Source: Acidimicrobiaceae bacterium (lineage in GTDB: Bacteria; Actinomycetota; Acidimicrobiia; Acidimicrobiales; RAAP-2). Taken from it: a stretch of DNA of 39,992 bases. Shown here in pieces: positions 8,613 to 17,857 of this stretch (position 1 is the stretch's first letter; every line of letters starts with the position of its first letter). The notes under the pieces were generated by a model that worked only from the letters and a program-made list of their open reading frames with translations, ran no database searches and was not told the DNA's origin. The stretch lies in assembly GCA_027306525.1 (NCBI GenBank), contig DAHUZM010000168.1, positions 1 to 39,992 of the forward strand. The letters run 5' to 3'. Position numbers and translations under genes: made by a program.

Positions 8613-9587
8613 ATGAAGTACGTGAAGCTCGGCCGCACCGGCATCGACGTCTCACGGATCTGCCTCGGATGCATGAGCTACGGAGACTCGGCGCGCGGCG
8701 GTCACCAGTGGGTGCTCGACGAGGACGCAGCCCAGCCATTCTTCCGGCGCGCCATCGAGGCGGGAATCAACTTCTTCGACACGGCCAACGTGTACTCGCT
8801 CGGATCGAGCGAGGAATTCACCGGACGAGCGCTTGCCAAGTACACCAAGCGCGACGAGATCGTGCTCGCCACCAAGGTCCATGGGCAGATGCACCAGGGC
8901 CCCAATGGCGTGGGGCTGTCACGCAAGCACATCCTCGCCCAGGTGGACCACAGCCTGCGCCGGCTCGGGGTGGACTACATCGACCTCTACCAGATCCACC
9001 GCTTCGACCGACGCACGCCCATCGAAGAGACGCTCGAGGCGCTCAACGACATCGTTCGCTCCGGCAAGGTCCGCTACATCGGCGCCTCCTCCATGTGGGC
9101 CTGGCAGTTCTCGAAGGCCCAGTACCTGGCGGACGCCCACGGCTGGTCCCGGTTCGTCAGCATGCAGGACCACTACAACCTCCTCTATCGCGAGGAGGAG
9201 CGCGAGATGCTCCCACTGTGCGTGGACCAGGGCGTGGGAGTCATCCCCTGGAGCCCGCTCGCCCGGGGCAGGCTCACGCGGGAATGGGGCTCCGAGACCC
9301 AGCGCTCCCAGAGCGACGTCTTCGGCTCCACCTTGTACCACGACACCTCGGATCGTCAGATCGTCGAGCGGGTCGGCGAGGTGGCCAAGGAGCGGGGCCT
9401 CTCGCGGGCCCAGATTGCGCTCGCGTGGCTTCTCGCCAAGCCCGCCGTGACCTCTCCGATCATCGGCGCGACGAAGCCCGAGCACCTCGAGGACGCGATC
9501 AGCGCGGTCGACATCGAACTGAGCGCGGAGGAGATCACCCGTCTGGAGGAGCCCTACGTGCCCCACGTCGTGTCGGGGTTCGCGTAG
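8613..9587 (+). CDS. aldo/keto reductase
   Basis: NADPH-dependent carbonyl reductase of 324 residues, (beta/alpha)8-barrel. The catalytic tetrad is complete: Asp56 and Tyr61 in FFDTANVYS, Lys88 in LATKV, His129 in YQIHRF. The C-terminal SPIIGATKPEHLEDA segment binds the cofactor phosphate. It resembles the YajO/YghZ-like group acting on varied aldehydes; the physiological substrate is unknown. The ATG is preceded by GGAAAGG. It follows the DUF7246-like gene closely, and a decayed alpha/beta hydrolase lies directly downstream. Confidence 0.93.
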   Translation: MKYVKLGRTGIDVSRICLGCMSYGDSARGGHQWVLDEDAAQPFFRRAIEAGINFFDTANVYSLGSSEEFTGRALAKYTKRDEIVLATKVHGQMHQGPNGVGLSRKHILAQVDHSLRRLGVDYIDLYQIHRFDRRTPIEETLEALNDIVRSGKVRYIGASSMWAWQFSKAQYLADAHGWSRFVSMQDHYNLLYREEEREMLPLCVDQGVGVIPWSPLARGRLTREWGSETQRSQSDVFGSTLYHDTSDRQIVERVGEVAKERGLSRAQIALAWLLAKPAVTSPIIGATKPEHLEDAISAVDIELSAEEITRLEEPYVPHVVSGFA

Positions 9588-9593
9588 AGCGCC

Positions 9594-10460
9594 GTGCGGG
9601 GCTTCGAACGGCTACGGCTCCCCGACGGGAGGAACCTCGAATCCGTGCTGGGTGGGACCCAGGCCGGCATGCCCCTCGTCTTTCTCCACGGGCCCCAGGG
9701 GCCCGGACGCCGTGGCGAACGATCGAGCGCGCCGCCCAGGACCACGGGGTTTGCCTGATCCAGGCGTCGAGGCCCGGCTGCGGCGGATCGAGCCGGCACC
9801 AGGGTCGAGCGATCGTCGACGTCGTTGCCGACGTCGAAGCGGTGCTCGACTCGCTCGGCATGGAAACGATGCTCGGTGGCCGGATGATCGCGGGGCGGCC
9901 CCCATGCCCGCGCTTGTGCGGCGCGGCTGCGAGCCGCCAAGGCCGCGCTCGTGATCGCCAGGGTCGCCCCCGATGGCGCGCCGGGTCTGGACTTCATGGC
10001 CGCGATGGCCGAGGACAACGTGACGGAGTTGGCTACGGCGTTCGGGGGCGAGGCGACCCGAGCTCACCTCGAGGCGATGCGTGGCACACTCGAGTCCGCC
10101 TCACTCGAGAGCATCGTCGACTCGCTCGACACCGTCCTTCCCGCGGTCGATCGCGCCGCTCCGGCCGACGAGTTCGGGGAGGACATGGCGGCCGGGTTCG
10201 AAGAGGGGCTCGGGATCGACGGCGCGCCCGATGACGACCTCGCCTTCATCAAACCCTTGGGGCTTCGAGCTCGACGAGATCGCAGTCCCGACCATGATCT
10301 GGCACGGCAGCGCAGAGCTCATGGTGCCCTTTGCCCACGGCCGGTGGCTCGCCGTGCACGTGCGGGGTGCGCTCGCCGATCTCCTAGACGGTGAGGGTCA
10401 CCTGTGCATCGACCTCGGAGCCATCGAGACTCCGCGCGAGGAGTTGGCCGCCCGGGCGCA
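9594..10460 (+). pseudogene. alpha/beta hydrolase pseudogene, multiple frameshifts
   Basis: Pieces of one alpha/beta hydrolase can be read in order but in changing frames. The N-terminal part LRLPDGRNLESVLGG and LVFLHG (oxyanion HG) are in the frame of 9594. VVADVEAVLDSLGMET follows in a second frame, and the nucleophile-elbow region (RGAAPMPALVRRG) in a third. The cap segment VAPDGAPGLDFMAAMAEDN is back in the first frame. Finally [18 protein letters not shown] and [13 protein letters not shown] lie in another frame. At least four shifts are needed, and the GxSxG elbow is not intact in any frame. Flanking genes are intact, so this looks like decay rather than poor sequence. The 3' end is approximate. 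Confidence 0.75.
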
Positions 10461-10536
10461 CTGGGCCCGGGTCGTTCCGCGGGCGCTGACCGGGGCACTG
10501 CGACTCGGCTCACCCGTGGCGACGACCGAGTCCTCG

Positions 10537-11727
10537 TCAGTCACGCTGGCTCGCGAGAGCGACGGCCGCCGCAGCCAGAGCCTTGGACCCGGTGCGCAGT
10601 GCCTCCTCGTCGATGGCGAAGGCCGGGCTGTGGTGATTGCCGCTCGAACCATCGGGCAACGCCGCACCAACGAACGCGTAGCAGCCAGGCACACGGTCGA
10701 GGAACACCGACATGTCATCGCTCGCCGCAGTCGGGCTCCCCGGCGCGAACGCCCGGGAATCCCCGAGCACCTCTTTGGCTGCGCCCAGGAAGATCTCGGT
10801 CAACGCGGCATCGTTGCGCACCGCATCGGTGCGATAGGTCTGCTCGACGCGCACGGTGACCCCGAACTCCGCCATCACGTCCTCGGCGAGCCGCCGAAGG
10901 CGCCGCTCGGCCTCGGTCAGCTGCTCGGGCTCGAAGAAACGCAGCGTGCCGAGCAAGATCGCTTCCGTTGGCACCACGTTCGGGGCGCTGCCGGCCGACA
11001 GGACGCCGGGACTGCACACACAGGGGGTCCCGTCGCTCTCGAGCTCGGTGACCACCCGGTCGAGCAGGTCGGCGAAGCGAGCGACCGCCAGCACCACGTT
11101 GCCCTGCCGCGGCTGGAGCGCTCCGTGCCCTCCGGAACCCTCGACCGACACCCTGAGGCCGCGCACGCCGGCCATGTGCAGCCCACTCCGCGCCACGACG
11201 AGGCCCACGGGCAGCGCGCTCGCCACGTGGCACCCGATGGCAGCCTCGGGCCGGTAACGATCGAGCAGCCCACCGTCGACCATGGCCTGGGCCCCTGACA
11301 CCGTCTCCTCGGCCGGCTGGAAGACGAACACATATCGACCGGGCAGCTCTTCTGCGTGACTGGCCAACGCGGAGGCGACCCCGAGCGCGATGGCGGTGTG
11401 GGCGTCGTGCCCGCAAGCGTGCATCGTTCCCTCCACGCGCGAGGCGAAGGGAAGCCCGTTGTCCTCGTGCACCGGGAGCCCGTCGATATCGGCGCGGAGC
11501 AACACGGTCCTCCCGCGACGGCCGCCCTCGAGAGCGCAGACGGCCCCTGTCTGGGTCGGGCAGGGCGCGGGATCGAGGCCGATGGCAGCGAGTCGGTCGA
11601 GGATCACGGCGGAGGTCATGGTCTCCTGGAAGGAGAGCTCGGGGGTGCGATGAAGCTCGCGTCGGACATCGACCAGCTCGTCGTAGGTCGCATCCACGTG
11701 GCTGGCCAGTGCATCGGTCATCGACAT
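10537..11727 (-). CDS. M20 family metallo-amidohydrolase
   Basis: Zinc- or manganese-dependent amidohydrolase (M20D: hippurate, indole-acetyl-amino-acid or N-acyl-amino-acid hydrolase type), 396 residues. Metal and catalytic residues are present: HACGHDAH (Cys105, His107), the PAEE pair at 140-141, His167, and a C-terminal SGNHHSP with His365/366. The dimerisation insert begins at about residue 180 ([14 protein letters not shown]). It probably cleaves an amide bond of a small cytosolic compound. The start may be the ATG at 11727 or 11721. It lies 29 bases after the quinone-reductase-like gene and forms the last gene of an operon with that gene and the Baeyer-Villiger monooxygenase. Confidence 0.9.
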   Translation of the reverse strand: MSMTDALASHVDATYDELVDVRRELHRTPELSFQETMTSAVILDRLAAIGLDPAPCPTQTGAVCALEGGRRGRTVLLRADIDGLPVHEDNGLPFASRVEGTMHACGHDAHTAIALGVASALASHAEELPGRYVFVFQPAEETVSGAQAMVDGGLLDRYRPEAAIGCHVASALPVGLVVARSGLHMAGVRGLRVSVEGSGGHGALQPRQGNVVLAVARFADLLDRVVTELESDGTPCVCSPGVLSAGSAPNVVPTEAILLGTLRFFEPEQLTEAERRLRRLAEDVMAEFGVTVRVEQTYRTDAVRNDAALTEIFLGAAKEVLGDSRAFAPGSPTAASDDMSVFLDRVPGCYAFVGAALPDGSSGNHHSPAFAIDEEALRTGSKALAAAAVALASQRD

Positions 11728-11756
11728 GATGCGCAGCCTACGTGGACGGCCACTCA

Positions 11757-12725
11757 TTAGGGGATGAGCAGCACCCTCCCGAAGGACTGGCGGCTCTCGA
11801 TATACGCGTGGGCCTCGGCGGCCTGCGCGAGCGGATAGGTGCGGTCGACGACCACCTGCAGCTCGCCTCGGGCCACATCGTTGAGCAGTCGGGTGATCAT
11901 CGAGCGGGCACGATCGGCGCTGAACAGCTCGGCCCCGAGGAAGTAGCCCGACAGCGTCTGGTTGTTGGGGCGCATCTTGGAGATGTCGATCGTCGCTGCG
12001 GGCTCGCGCCCCGCGTCGCCCACCGAGACGCAACGACCTCGATAGGCGAGGACGTCGATGCTCCCCTGGAGGGTGGGGCCACCCACGGAGTCCACGACGA
12101 CGTCGACCCCCCGCCCGTCGGTCAGCCGCCTCGCGGCCTGGACGAAGTCCTCCCGCAGGTAGTTGATCCCCTCGTCGAGACCGAGGGCCGTCAGCCGCTC
12201 GAGCTTCTCGTCGCTCGAGGCGGTCGCGAAGACGCGCGCTCCGGCTCGCTTTGCGAGCTGGATCGCCGCGATGCCCACCCCACTCGCGCCGGCCTGGACG
12301 AGCGCGGTCTCGCCCGCCTGGAGCCGCCCGAACTCGAACAGGCAGTCGTCGGCCGTCCCAAAGGGGATCGGGACGCACGCCCCGTCGTTCGTGGCCAGCC
12401 GCGGTGGAAGCTTCCAGGCGAAGGTCTCCGGGACGGCTCGCAGCTCGGCATGGGACCCGTCCATTCCAACGGTCACGACGCGATCGCCGACGGCGAATCC
12501 CTTGACACCGGGCCCGACCTCGAGGATCGTCCCCGCTGCTTGGTATCCGACGATGTGCGGGGACGCTGCAATCTCCCCCCGCAGCCGGTTGAGCGTGTCC
12601 CCGCCCTCGATGCTCACTGCCTCGACGCGCACGAGGACGTCGCGTTCGGCGACTTCGGGGTCCGGCACCTGCGCGTATCGCAAGACCCCCGGCGGGCCGA
12701 CCTCGTCATACACGGCTGCCTTCAT
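11757..12725 (-). CDS. quinone oxidoreductase-like medium-chain dehydrogenase
   Basis: NADPH-dependent oxidoreductase of the zinc-free quinone oxidoreductase branch of the MDR superfamily, 322 residues. The N-terminal GroES-like domain starts MKAAVYDEVGPPGVL. The Rossmann domain carries the nucleotide loop QAGASGVGIAAIQLAK and VDVVVDSVGG. No catalytic or structural zinc cysteines are visible, which supports quinone/enone reductase rather than alcohol dehydrogenase activity. The ATG follows GGGGAGGG. It lies between the monooxygenase (49 bases upstream) and the amidohydrolase on the same strand, so all three probably act on one substrate class. Confidence 0.9.
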   Translation of the reverse strand: MKAAVYDEVGPPGVLRYAQVPDPEVAERDVLVRVEAVSIEGGDTLNRLRGEIAASPHIVGYQAAGTILEVGPGVKGFAVGDRVVTVGMDGSHAELRAVPETFAWKLPPRLATNDGACVPIPFGTADDCLFEFGRLQAGETALVQAGASGVGIAAIQLAKRAGARVFATASSDEKLERLTALGLDEGINYLREDFVQAARRLTDGRGVDVVVDSVGGPTLQGSIDVLAYRGRCVSVGDAGREPAATIDISKMRPNNQTLSGYFLGAELFSADRARSMITRLLNDVARGELQVVVDRTYPLAQAAEAHAYIESRQSFGRVLLIP

Positions 12726-12774
12726 CGTCCCTCCCCACACTCGCCGTCGGCCGCCCGGACACTTCGAGGCGGAT

Positions 12775-14295
12775 CTACTTGAAGATGAGCGAGCCGTCCT
12801 CGAGGTCGGCGGTCGGCAGCAGGTCCTTCTCCTGGCCGTACTCGTGCAAGAGGCGCCAGGGATCGTGATCGCCCTGCTTCGGGAGCAGGTGGAGCGACCG
12901 AGTGAGGTAGCCCGGGTTGAAGTTCTCGGGATCGACCCAGGGACCGAGGCGCATGTCGAGCTCGTCTTCACGCAGGTGCGGCGTCACCGACTTGGCCCCG
13001 ACCTCGTCCATGTGCTCGAGGAGATGGACGACGAAGTCGCTGATGAGGTCGGCTCGCAGGGTCCAGCTGGCACGGAAGTACCCGAAGACGTACGCGAGGT
13101 TCGGGACGCCGGTGAACATGATCCCCCGGTAGGTGACCGTGTCGGCAAAGTCGACGGTGCGCCCGTCGACCGAGAAGTCAACGTCGCCGAGCACGCTCAT
13201 GTTGAAGCCGGTCGCGGTGATGATGATGTCGGCGGCGAGCTCCTCACCGGAGGCAAGGCGAATCCCATTCTCGGTGAAGCACTCGATCTGGTCGGTCACC
13301 ACCGACGCCTTGCCGTCCCGAATGCAGCGGAAGAGGTCCCCCTCGGGGAGGACGGCGATCCGTTGTTGCCAGGGGCGGTAGGTCGGGCTGAAGTGCCGTT
13401 CGACGTCGAAGCCTTCGGGGAGCAGCGGCCGGATCGTGTCGAGGAGGAACTCTCGAAGGAAGTCCGGCGACTCGAAGGACAGCCGGGTGATCGCGTCCAT
13501 GTCGTGGGTGATCTTCCGGCGGACGATCTCGTGGGTCCACTCGTCGGGAATGTCGAGCTCGCGCAGCGTATTGGCCAGCTCGTTCACATTGGGACGGACG
13601 AAGTAGAAGGTCGGTGACCGCTGGAGCATCGTGACATGGGCCGCCTCGGGTGCGATCGCCGGGATCAAGGTGGCCGCCGTGGCGCCCGAGCCGATGACCA
13701 CGACGCGCTTGTCGATGTAGTCGAGGTCCTCGGGCCAGCGCTGTGGGTGCACGATGGTTCCCTTGTACCGGTCGAAGCCCTCCCACTCGGGGGTATAGGC
13801 CTCGCCGTGGCGGTAATAGCCCTGGCACATCCAGATGAACCCAGCCGAGATGTCGTGCTCCTGATCGGTGGCGAGGTCCTTCACCGTCACGGCCCAACGA
13901 CCGAGGTCCGAGGACCACCGAGCCTGAGTCACCCGGTGGCGGTAGTGGATGTGGCGCTCGAGGTCGTTCTCTTCGAGCACCTCAGCGAGGTACTTCAGGA
14001 TCTCGCCGGCCGAGGCAATCGGGGCACCGACCCAGGGCTTGAAGCGGTAGCCGAAGGTGAAGAGATCGCTGTCCGAACGGACGCCCGGGTATCGGTGCGT
14101 CCACCAGGTGCCTCCAAAGGTCTCCTGGGTCTCGAGGACCACGAAGCTCTTCTCGGTCACGGTGGCCAGGTGGTAGGCCGCCCCGATCCCCGAGATGCCC
14201 GCTCCCACGATCAGCACGTCGACCTCCCGGGGAAGCGCCGGGGAGGTGGCATCGAGGGCGGCCGACTTCGGGGGTGCGGTCACAGTGTCGGGCAT
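12775..14295 (-). CDS. EthA-like Baeyer-Villiger flavin monooxygenase
   Basis: FAD/NADPH monooxygenase of 506 residues. The first dinucleotide loop is GAGISGIG (31-38). The Baeyer-Villiger fingerprint appears as YKGTIVHPQRWPED (Tyr177, His183, Trp187), followed by a second loop GSGATAAT at 202-209. The overall pattern (GGTWWTHRYPGVRSDSD, LPEGFDVERHFSP, ADIIITATGFN) closely follows mycobacterial EthA, which oxidises ketones to esters and activates ethionamide. The likely role is ketone-to-ester oxidation in a catabolic pathway. The ATG is preceded by AAGGAGG. It is the first gene of a three-gene operon and divergent from another flavin monooxygenase; no TetR-type EthR gene adjoins it. Confidence 0.93.
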   Translation of the reverse strand: MPDTVTAPPKSAALDATSPALPREVDVLIVGAGISGIGAAYHLATVTEKSFVVLETQETFGGTWWTHRYPGVRSDSDLFTFGYRFKPWVGAPIASAGEILKYLAEVLEENDLERHIHYRHRVTQARWSSDLGRWAVTVKDLATDQEHDISAGFIWMCQGYYRHGEAYTPEWEGFDRYKGTIVHPQRWPEDLDYIDKRVVVIGSGATAATLIPAIAPEAAHVTMLQRSPTFYFVRPNVNELANTLRELDIPDEWTHEIVRRKITHDMDAITRLSFESPDFLREFLLDTIRPLLPEGFDVERHFSPTYRPWQQRIAVLPEGDLFRCIRDGKASVVTDQIECFTENGIRLASGEELAADIIITATGFNMSVLGDVDFSVDGRTVDFADTVTYRGIMFTGVPNLAYVFGYFRASWTLRADLISDFVVHLLEHMDEVGAKSVTPHLREDELDMRLGPWVDPENFNPGYLTRSLHLLPKQGDHDPWRLLHEYGQEKDLLPTADLEDGSLIFK

Positions 14296-14534
14296 CTGCC
14301 CTCCTTCTCATCGGCCGGCGTCCCGCCTTCGCGGCGCACGACCCTGCTCCCTTCGAAACGTTAGTCACCGGCGGGCAAAACAGTGACCCAAAATGGGCCC
14401 CTGGGCGATGCCCCCGGCACGCTCGCGCGCGCCACAGCGGGCTGGCGGAAGCAGACGCCGGCGAGCAGTATCGCAGCGATGCGGCCGCCTGCTCCCTCCG
14501 TGTCCTCGTTGTCGGCTCGATCAGGAGCGACCCC
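14296..14534. other. divergent intergenic region, two flavin monooxygenases
   Basis: This 239-base stretch separates the EthA-like gene from the forward flavin monooxygenase and must hold both promoters. I see only weak repeats in it (GTCAC at 14364-14368 against GTGAC at 14383-14387) and no convincing operator or small gene. Confidence 0.4.
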
Positions 14535-15650
14535 GTGCGGGCACTGATCGTCGGTGCCGGGGTCGGGGGCCTTGGGGCGGCGCTTGGGCTTCGGGCAGCG
14601 GGTCACGAAACCGTCGTGTACGAGCAGGCACCCGACCTGCGCGAGGGCGGGGCCGCCGTCACACTCTGGAGCAACGGGACGGGGATCCTGGCCGAGCTCG
14701 GCGTCTCCCTCGAGGGGGTCGGGGCCCGGATCGAGGTCCTCGAACAGCGAGACCACGATGGGCGCCTGCTCCTGTCGGTAGACGTCGGGCGCGCGGCCGC
14801 CCATTACGGCCACCCGCACGTCTGCCTGCCGAGGCGTCGCCTCCTTGAGCGCCTGGCCCAGAGCGTGCCCCAAGAGGTGCTCCGCTACGGCCGCCGCTGC
14901 CTCGCCGTGGAGGTTGGCGAGGCCGCCATCACCTTCGAGGGAGACGAACGCGAAACGGGAGACGTCGTGATCGGCGCCGACGGGCGCGGTTCGGCCGTCC
15001 GCCAAGCGCTGTGGGACCACGATCCGGCCGAGGCGACCGGCTGGGTGACCTGGCAGGGAGTCACCGCCATCCCGACGGACATCACTGGTTCAGCGCGCGG
15101 CGTGATGTTCGTCGGCCCCGCCGGGCTGTGCGGCCTCATGCCGGCGGGCGAAGGGCTGCTCCAGTGGTGGTTCGACCAGCGAATGGACCCCGCAGCATCG
15201 CGACCATCCTCGCCGCTCGCGATGCTGCGGGAGCACTTCGGGGGGTGGGCCGGACCGGTCAAAGACGTGCTCGACGCCGTGAGCGACCAAGACGTCGGCT
15301 TCTTCCCCCATGTTCGCCACCCCGTCCCGCGGGTCTGGGGCAAGGGACCGGTCACGCTGGTGGGTGATGCTGCGCACTCCTTCCCTCCGACTCGGGCGCA
15401 GGGCGCCAACCAGGCGCTAGAGGACGCATGGGCGCTTTCCGCGGTGCTCGGGGTCGGGCAGGGCGACGTCGCAGGCGCCCTTCGCACCTACGAGCGGCGC
15501 AGGTCGCCCAAGGCAGGGTTCGTTGCGAGGTCGGCCGGGCGTGAGGACACCAACAAATACCGGCCATGGATGACCCGATTCATGCCCGACGGCCTCGTCA
15601 GCCGGTTCTACGTGCACTGGCTCGGCCGGGCCAGCGACTATCTGCGCTGA
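14535..15650 (+). CDS. FAD-dependent monooxygenase, PHBH-like
   Basis: Group A flavoprotein hydroxylase of 371 residues. FAD contacts are visible in the N-terminal GAGVGGLG loop (7-14), the IGADGRGSAVR motif, and GDAAHSFPPTRAQGAN with Asp278. The family hydroxylates aromatic or polyketide-like compounds (salicylate hydroxylase, zeaxanthin epoxidase and tetracycline hydroxylase relatives). The substrate is unknown, but the adjacent Baeyer-Villiger operon suggests an aromatic or alicyclic pathway. I chose the GTG at 14535 because AGGAG lies 8 bases upstream and the Rossmann fold then begins at residue 2. The open frame extends further upstream without family similarity. Confidence 0.88.
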   Translation: MRALIVGAGVGGLGAALGLRAAGHETVVYEQAPDLREGGAAVTLWSNGTGILAELGVSLEGVGARIEVLEQRDHDGRLLLSVDVGRAAAHYGHPHVCLPRRRLLERLAQSVPQEVLRYGRRCLAVEVGEAAITFEGDERETGDVVIGADGRGSAVRQALWDHDPAEATGWVTWQGVTAIPTDITGSARGVMFVGPAGLCGLMPAGEGLLQWWFDQRMDPAASRPSSPLAMLREHFGGWAGPVKDVLDAVSDQDVGFFPHVRHPVPRVWGKGPVTLVGDAAHSFPPTRAQGANQALEDAWALSAVLGVGQGDVAGALRTYERRRSPKAGFVARSAGREDTNKYRPWMTRFMPDGLVSRFYVHWLGRASDYLR

Positions 15651-15975
15651 GCGTCCGTCGACGGCGGGTCGCACCGGGAGAGACGCCCCGACGACGCCAC
15701 GACGAAGCGCTGGCGCGTCGGAGCTGCCGATGGGCGATCGTGCGCAGCTTGCTGTCGTGATGCGGTCCGCCTCGTCAGCCTCGGCCACGTCGAGCACTGC
15801 GCCCAACGCGCCGACGTCAAGCCCTTGAAACCCGCCCCCAGGGAGCGGAGCGGTGTTGCCTGCACCTCGGGCACCATCGGCAGTGCAATGGGCGCGGGGG
15901 AACGGCCGTGTACGCATCCCACATCGCCCCGGTCGGCCTGGGTCTGGCTGTGGCCCCTCGCACTCCGAGAATGAC
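15651..15975. other. intergenic stretch without a supported gene
   Basis: This 325-base gap lies between the converging flavin monooxygenase and MFS genes. Reverse-strand frames give short protein-like pieces (for example GLDVGALGAVLDVAEADEADR) that break between frames, perhaps remains of a lost gene. No start, ribosome site or recognisable domain supports a call. Confidence 0.35.
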
Positions 15976-17421
15976 TCAGGCCACCTTCCGTGCCGCTTCT
16001 TCGGCGCGCTGCCCGGTCACCTGCCGTTCGATCTCCTCGAGCGACCGCTCCTTTGTCTCGGGCACGAAACGCAAGACGAAGACCGACGCGCAGAACCCGA
16101 GTCCCGCATAGAGCCAGAAGGTTCCGGCCTTCCCGACCACCTCCACCAGTTGCAAGAAGTAGTAGGAGACGAGGAAGTTGAAGGCCCAGTTGAACATGGT
16201 CGCCACCGCCATCGCCTTGGGCCGCGAGCGCAGCGGATAGATCTCGGCGATCATCACCCAGAACACCGGCCCAAGCCCGATCTCGAAGAAGGCCAGGTAT
16301 CCGAGCAACGCCGCGAGCGCAAGATCCGCGTTGACGTGCCGGAACCCGGTGCCTTGGAAGAAGTAGATGCCGAGCACGATGAGTGTCAGGGTGCAGCCGA
16401 CCGCGCTGAGCACGAGCAGCGGCTTGCGCCCGACCTTGTCGATCAGGAGGACTGCGACACCAGCGAAGACGAAGTTGACCAACCCGATGAACACCGTCTC
16501 GGCGACCGACGTGCTCAGGTTCAATCCCGTGAAGTGGAGGATCGTTGTCCCGAAGTAGATCACGGTGTTGATCCCGAGCACCTGTTGGAACACCGCCATG
16601 CCGACGCCGACGACGAGGAGCATCCGTACCTTCGGACCGAGTAGTTGGCGAAGGCGAAAGGCACTTTGGGACTGGGAGACCTGCTCGATCTCGTGCACCT
16701 CGTCCCCGGGATCGATCCCCGGACGAGTATGTCTCAGGACTTCCAACGCCTCATCGGACCGGGACCTCTGCACCAGCCACCGCGGTGTGTGGGGCACAAA
16801 GAGCATGGCAGCGACGAGGAGCAGGCCCGGAATGGCCTCGAAGCCAAACATCCAACGCCAGTTGTGCGAGAAGCCGACCAGGCCGAAGTCCGCCACATAC
16901 GCGAGGAGGATCCCGAGCGTGATCCCGGCGAACTGGTTGAGCGCGGTCATGCCGCCCCGGAGCTTCCTCGGTGACTGCTCGGCGATGTACATCGGCGCCA
17001 CGAACGACGAGGTGCCCACCGCCAACCCGAGGACTGCCCGGGACGCGATGAGTGAGCCCACGTCGGGCGAGAGTGCGGACCAGAGCCCGGCGCACGTGAA
17101 GACGCACCCAGCCACGAATTTGGTCCATTTGCGGCTGATGGAGTCGGCCAGCTTCCCCGACAAGAGCGCGCCGACAACCGCCCCCAACAGCAACGATCCG
17201 ACGACCCATGACTGTCCGAAGGAGCCGAGGTGGAAGTGCTTGGCGACGTAAGGCAGCGCTCCACTCACGATGCCGGTGTCGAACCCGAAGAGCATCCCAC
17301 CGAGCGCCGCCAAGAGTGCGATGCCGGTGACAAACCGGTTGTCGCTCCGGAAGATCTCCATGATGAACCGCGGGATGATCCGAGAACCACCCGATTGGAG
17401 CGTGCCCTCCCGTGCACTCAC
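15976..17421 (-). CDS. sugar-porter family MFS transporter
   Basis: Major facilitator of the sugar porter subfamily, about 481 residues with 12 membrane helices. Signatures include LLFGFDTGIVSGAL-type helix 1 (here GGMLFGFDTG), RAVLGLAVG, PRWLVQRSR after helix 6, the KVGRKPLL loop, and the C-terminal PETKERSLEEIE motif. It is a probable proton-coupled importer of a sugar or polyol. I prefer the GTG at 17421 because GGAGG lies 8 bases upstream. An ATG at 17436 is also in frame but has a poor ribosome site. This GTG overlaps the stop of a 25-codon leader ORF in a GTGA arrangement, suggesting translational coupling. Confidence 0.88.
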   Translation of the reverse strand: MSAREGTLQSGGSRIIPRFIMEIFRSDNRFVTGIALLAALGGMLFGFDTGIVSGALPYVAKHFHLGSFGQSWVVGSLLLGAVVGALLSGKLADSISRKWTKFVAGCVFTCAGLWSALSPDVGSLIASRAVLGLAVGTSSFVAPMYIAEQSPRKLRGGMTALNQFAGITLGILLAYVADFGLVGFSHNWRWMFGFEAIPGLLLVAAMLFVPHTPRWLVQRSRSDEALEVLRHTRPGIDPGDEVHEIEQVSQSQSAFRLRQLLGPKVRMLLVVGVGMAVFQQVLGINTVIYFGTTILHFTGLNLSTSVAETVFIGLVNFVFAGVAVLLIDKVGRKPLLVLSAVGCTLTLIVLGIYFFQGTGFRHVNADLALAALLGYLAFFEIGLGPVFWVMIAEIYPLRSRPKAMAVATMFNWAFNFLVSYYFLQLVEVVGKAGTFWLYAGLGFCASVFVLRFVPETKERSLEEIERQVTGQRAEEAARKVA

Positions 17422-17495
17422 GGGCGGGGCCTCCATGATCCTGCACCGCTCAGAGGTGCACCGTTCTCCATGCCGACAACCAGTACGTCGTTCAT
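17418..17495 (-). CDS. 25-residue leader ORF coupled to MFS gene
   Basis: A short frame reads MNDVLVVGMENGAPLSGAG and ends WRPRP. It has its own GAGGAGG ribosome site 4 bases before the ATG, and its TGA stop overlaps the GTG start of the transporter. It might be a regulatory leader peptide or the remnant of a Rossmann-type protein (MNDVLVVG resembles the first strand of a flavoprotein). No homologue is recognised; it could also be non-coding. Confidence 0.35.
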   Translation of the reverse strand: MNDVLVVGMENGAPLSGAGSWRPRP

Positions 17496-17510
17496 GGGGC
17501 CTCCTCGCTC

Positions 17511-17783
17511 TCATCGCTGATCGAAATTCGCCTCTTGATGACCTACCTCATGTCGCCCCACGACAAACTTGGCGGTTTCACCGGCCAATGCGTCCCAGTT
17601 CCGCGATCGGAATGTCGCGTCGATCGACTCCGCGAGACCGACGACCAGACCGCAACCTCGGACACGGGCTCTCGTGGTCTGGTCGATCGCGGACCGCGCC
17701 AGATCTCGGCCGACCCATCGCCCCACGGCGAGATGTGCATCGAGCACCCGTCCCCCTGGGGCTCGCGCTTTGAAAGTTGCCAT
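17511..17783 (-). CDS. hypothetical 90-residue protein
   Basis: An open frame on the arsR strand begins MATFKARAPGG and ends HQEANFDQR. Codons show moderate third-position GC bias and the translation is protein-like, with an amphipathic Ala/Arg-rich middle and no membrane segment or cysteine motif. It lies 74 bases after arsR and just before the MFS leader, so it could be the second gene of an arsR transcript. The ribosome site is weak. I recognise no family; it may be an old, diverging or spurious gene. Confidence 0.35.
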   Translation of the reverse strand: MATFKARAPGGRVLDAHLAVGRWVGRDLARSAIDQTTRARVRGCGLVVGLAESIDATFRSRNWDALAGETAKFVVGRHEVGHQEANFDQR

Positions 17784-17857
17784 GCCGAGCGACCGCGAGC
17801 CCTCGTTTCCCCTATCGATGGGCGGGTAACGCAGGAGCCTTGCGCGCTCGGGGCCGA

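Noticed and set aside
12163-13617. 484-codon forward frame over the quinone reductase and monooxygenase genes
   Set aside because: Shadow of two well-supported reverse-strand enzymes; low-complexity Ser/Arg/Pro translation.
14088-14098. Single GGGTAT half-site resembling the CsoR/CstR operator arm
   Set aside because: It lies inside the monooxygenase coding sequence with no partner half-site at the 4-base spacing.
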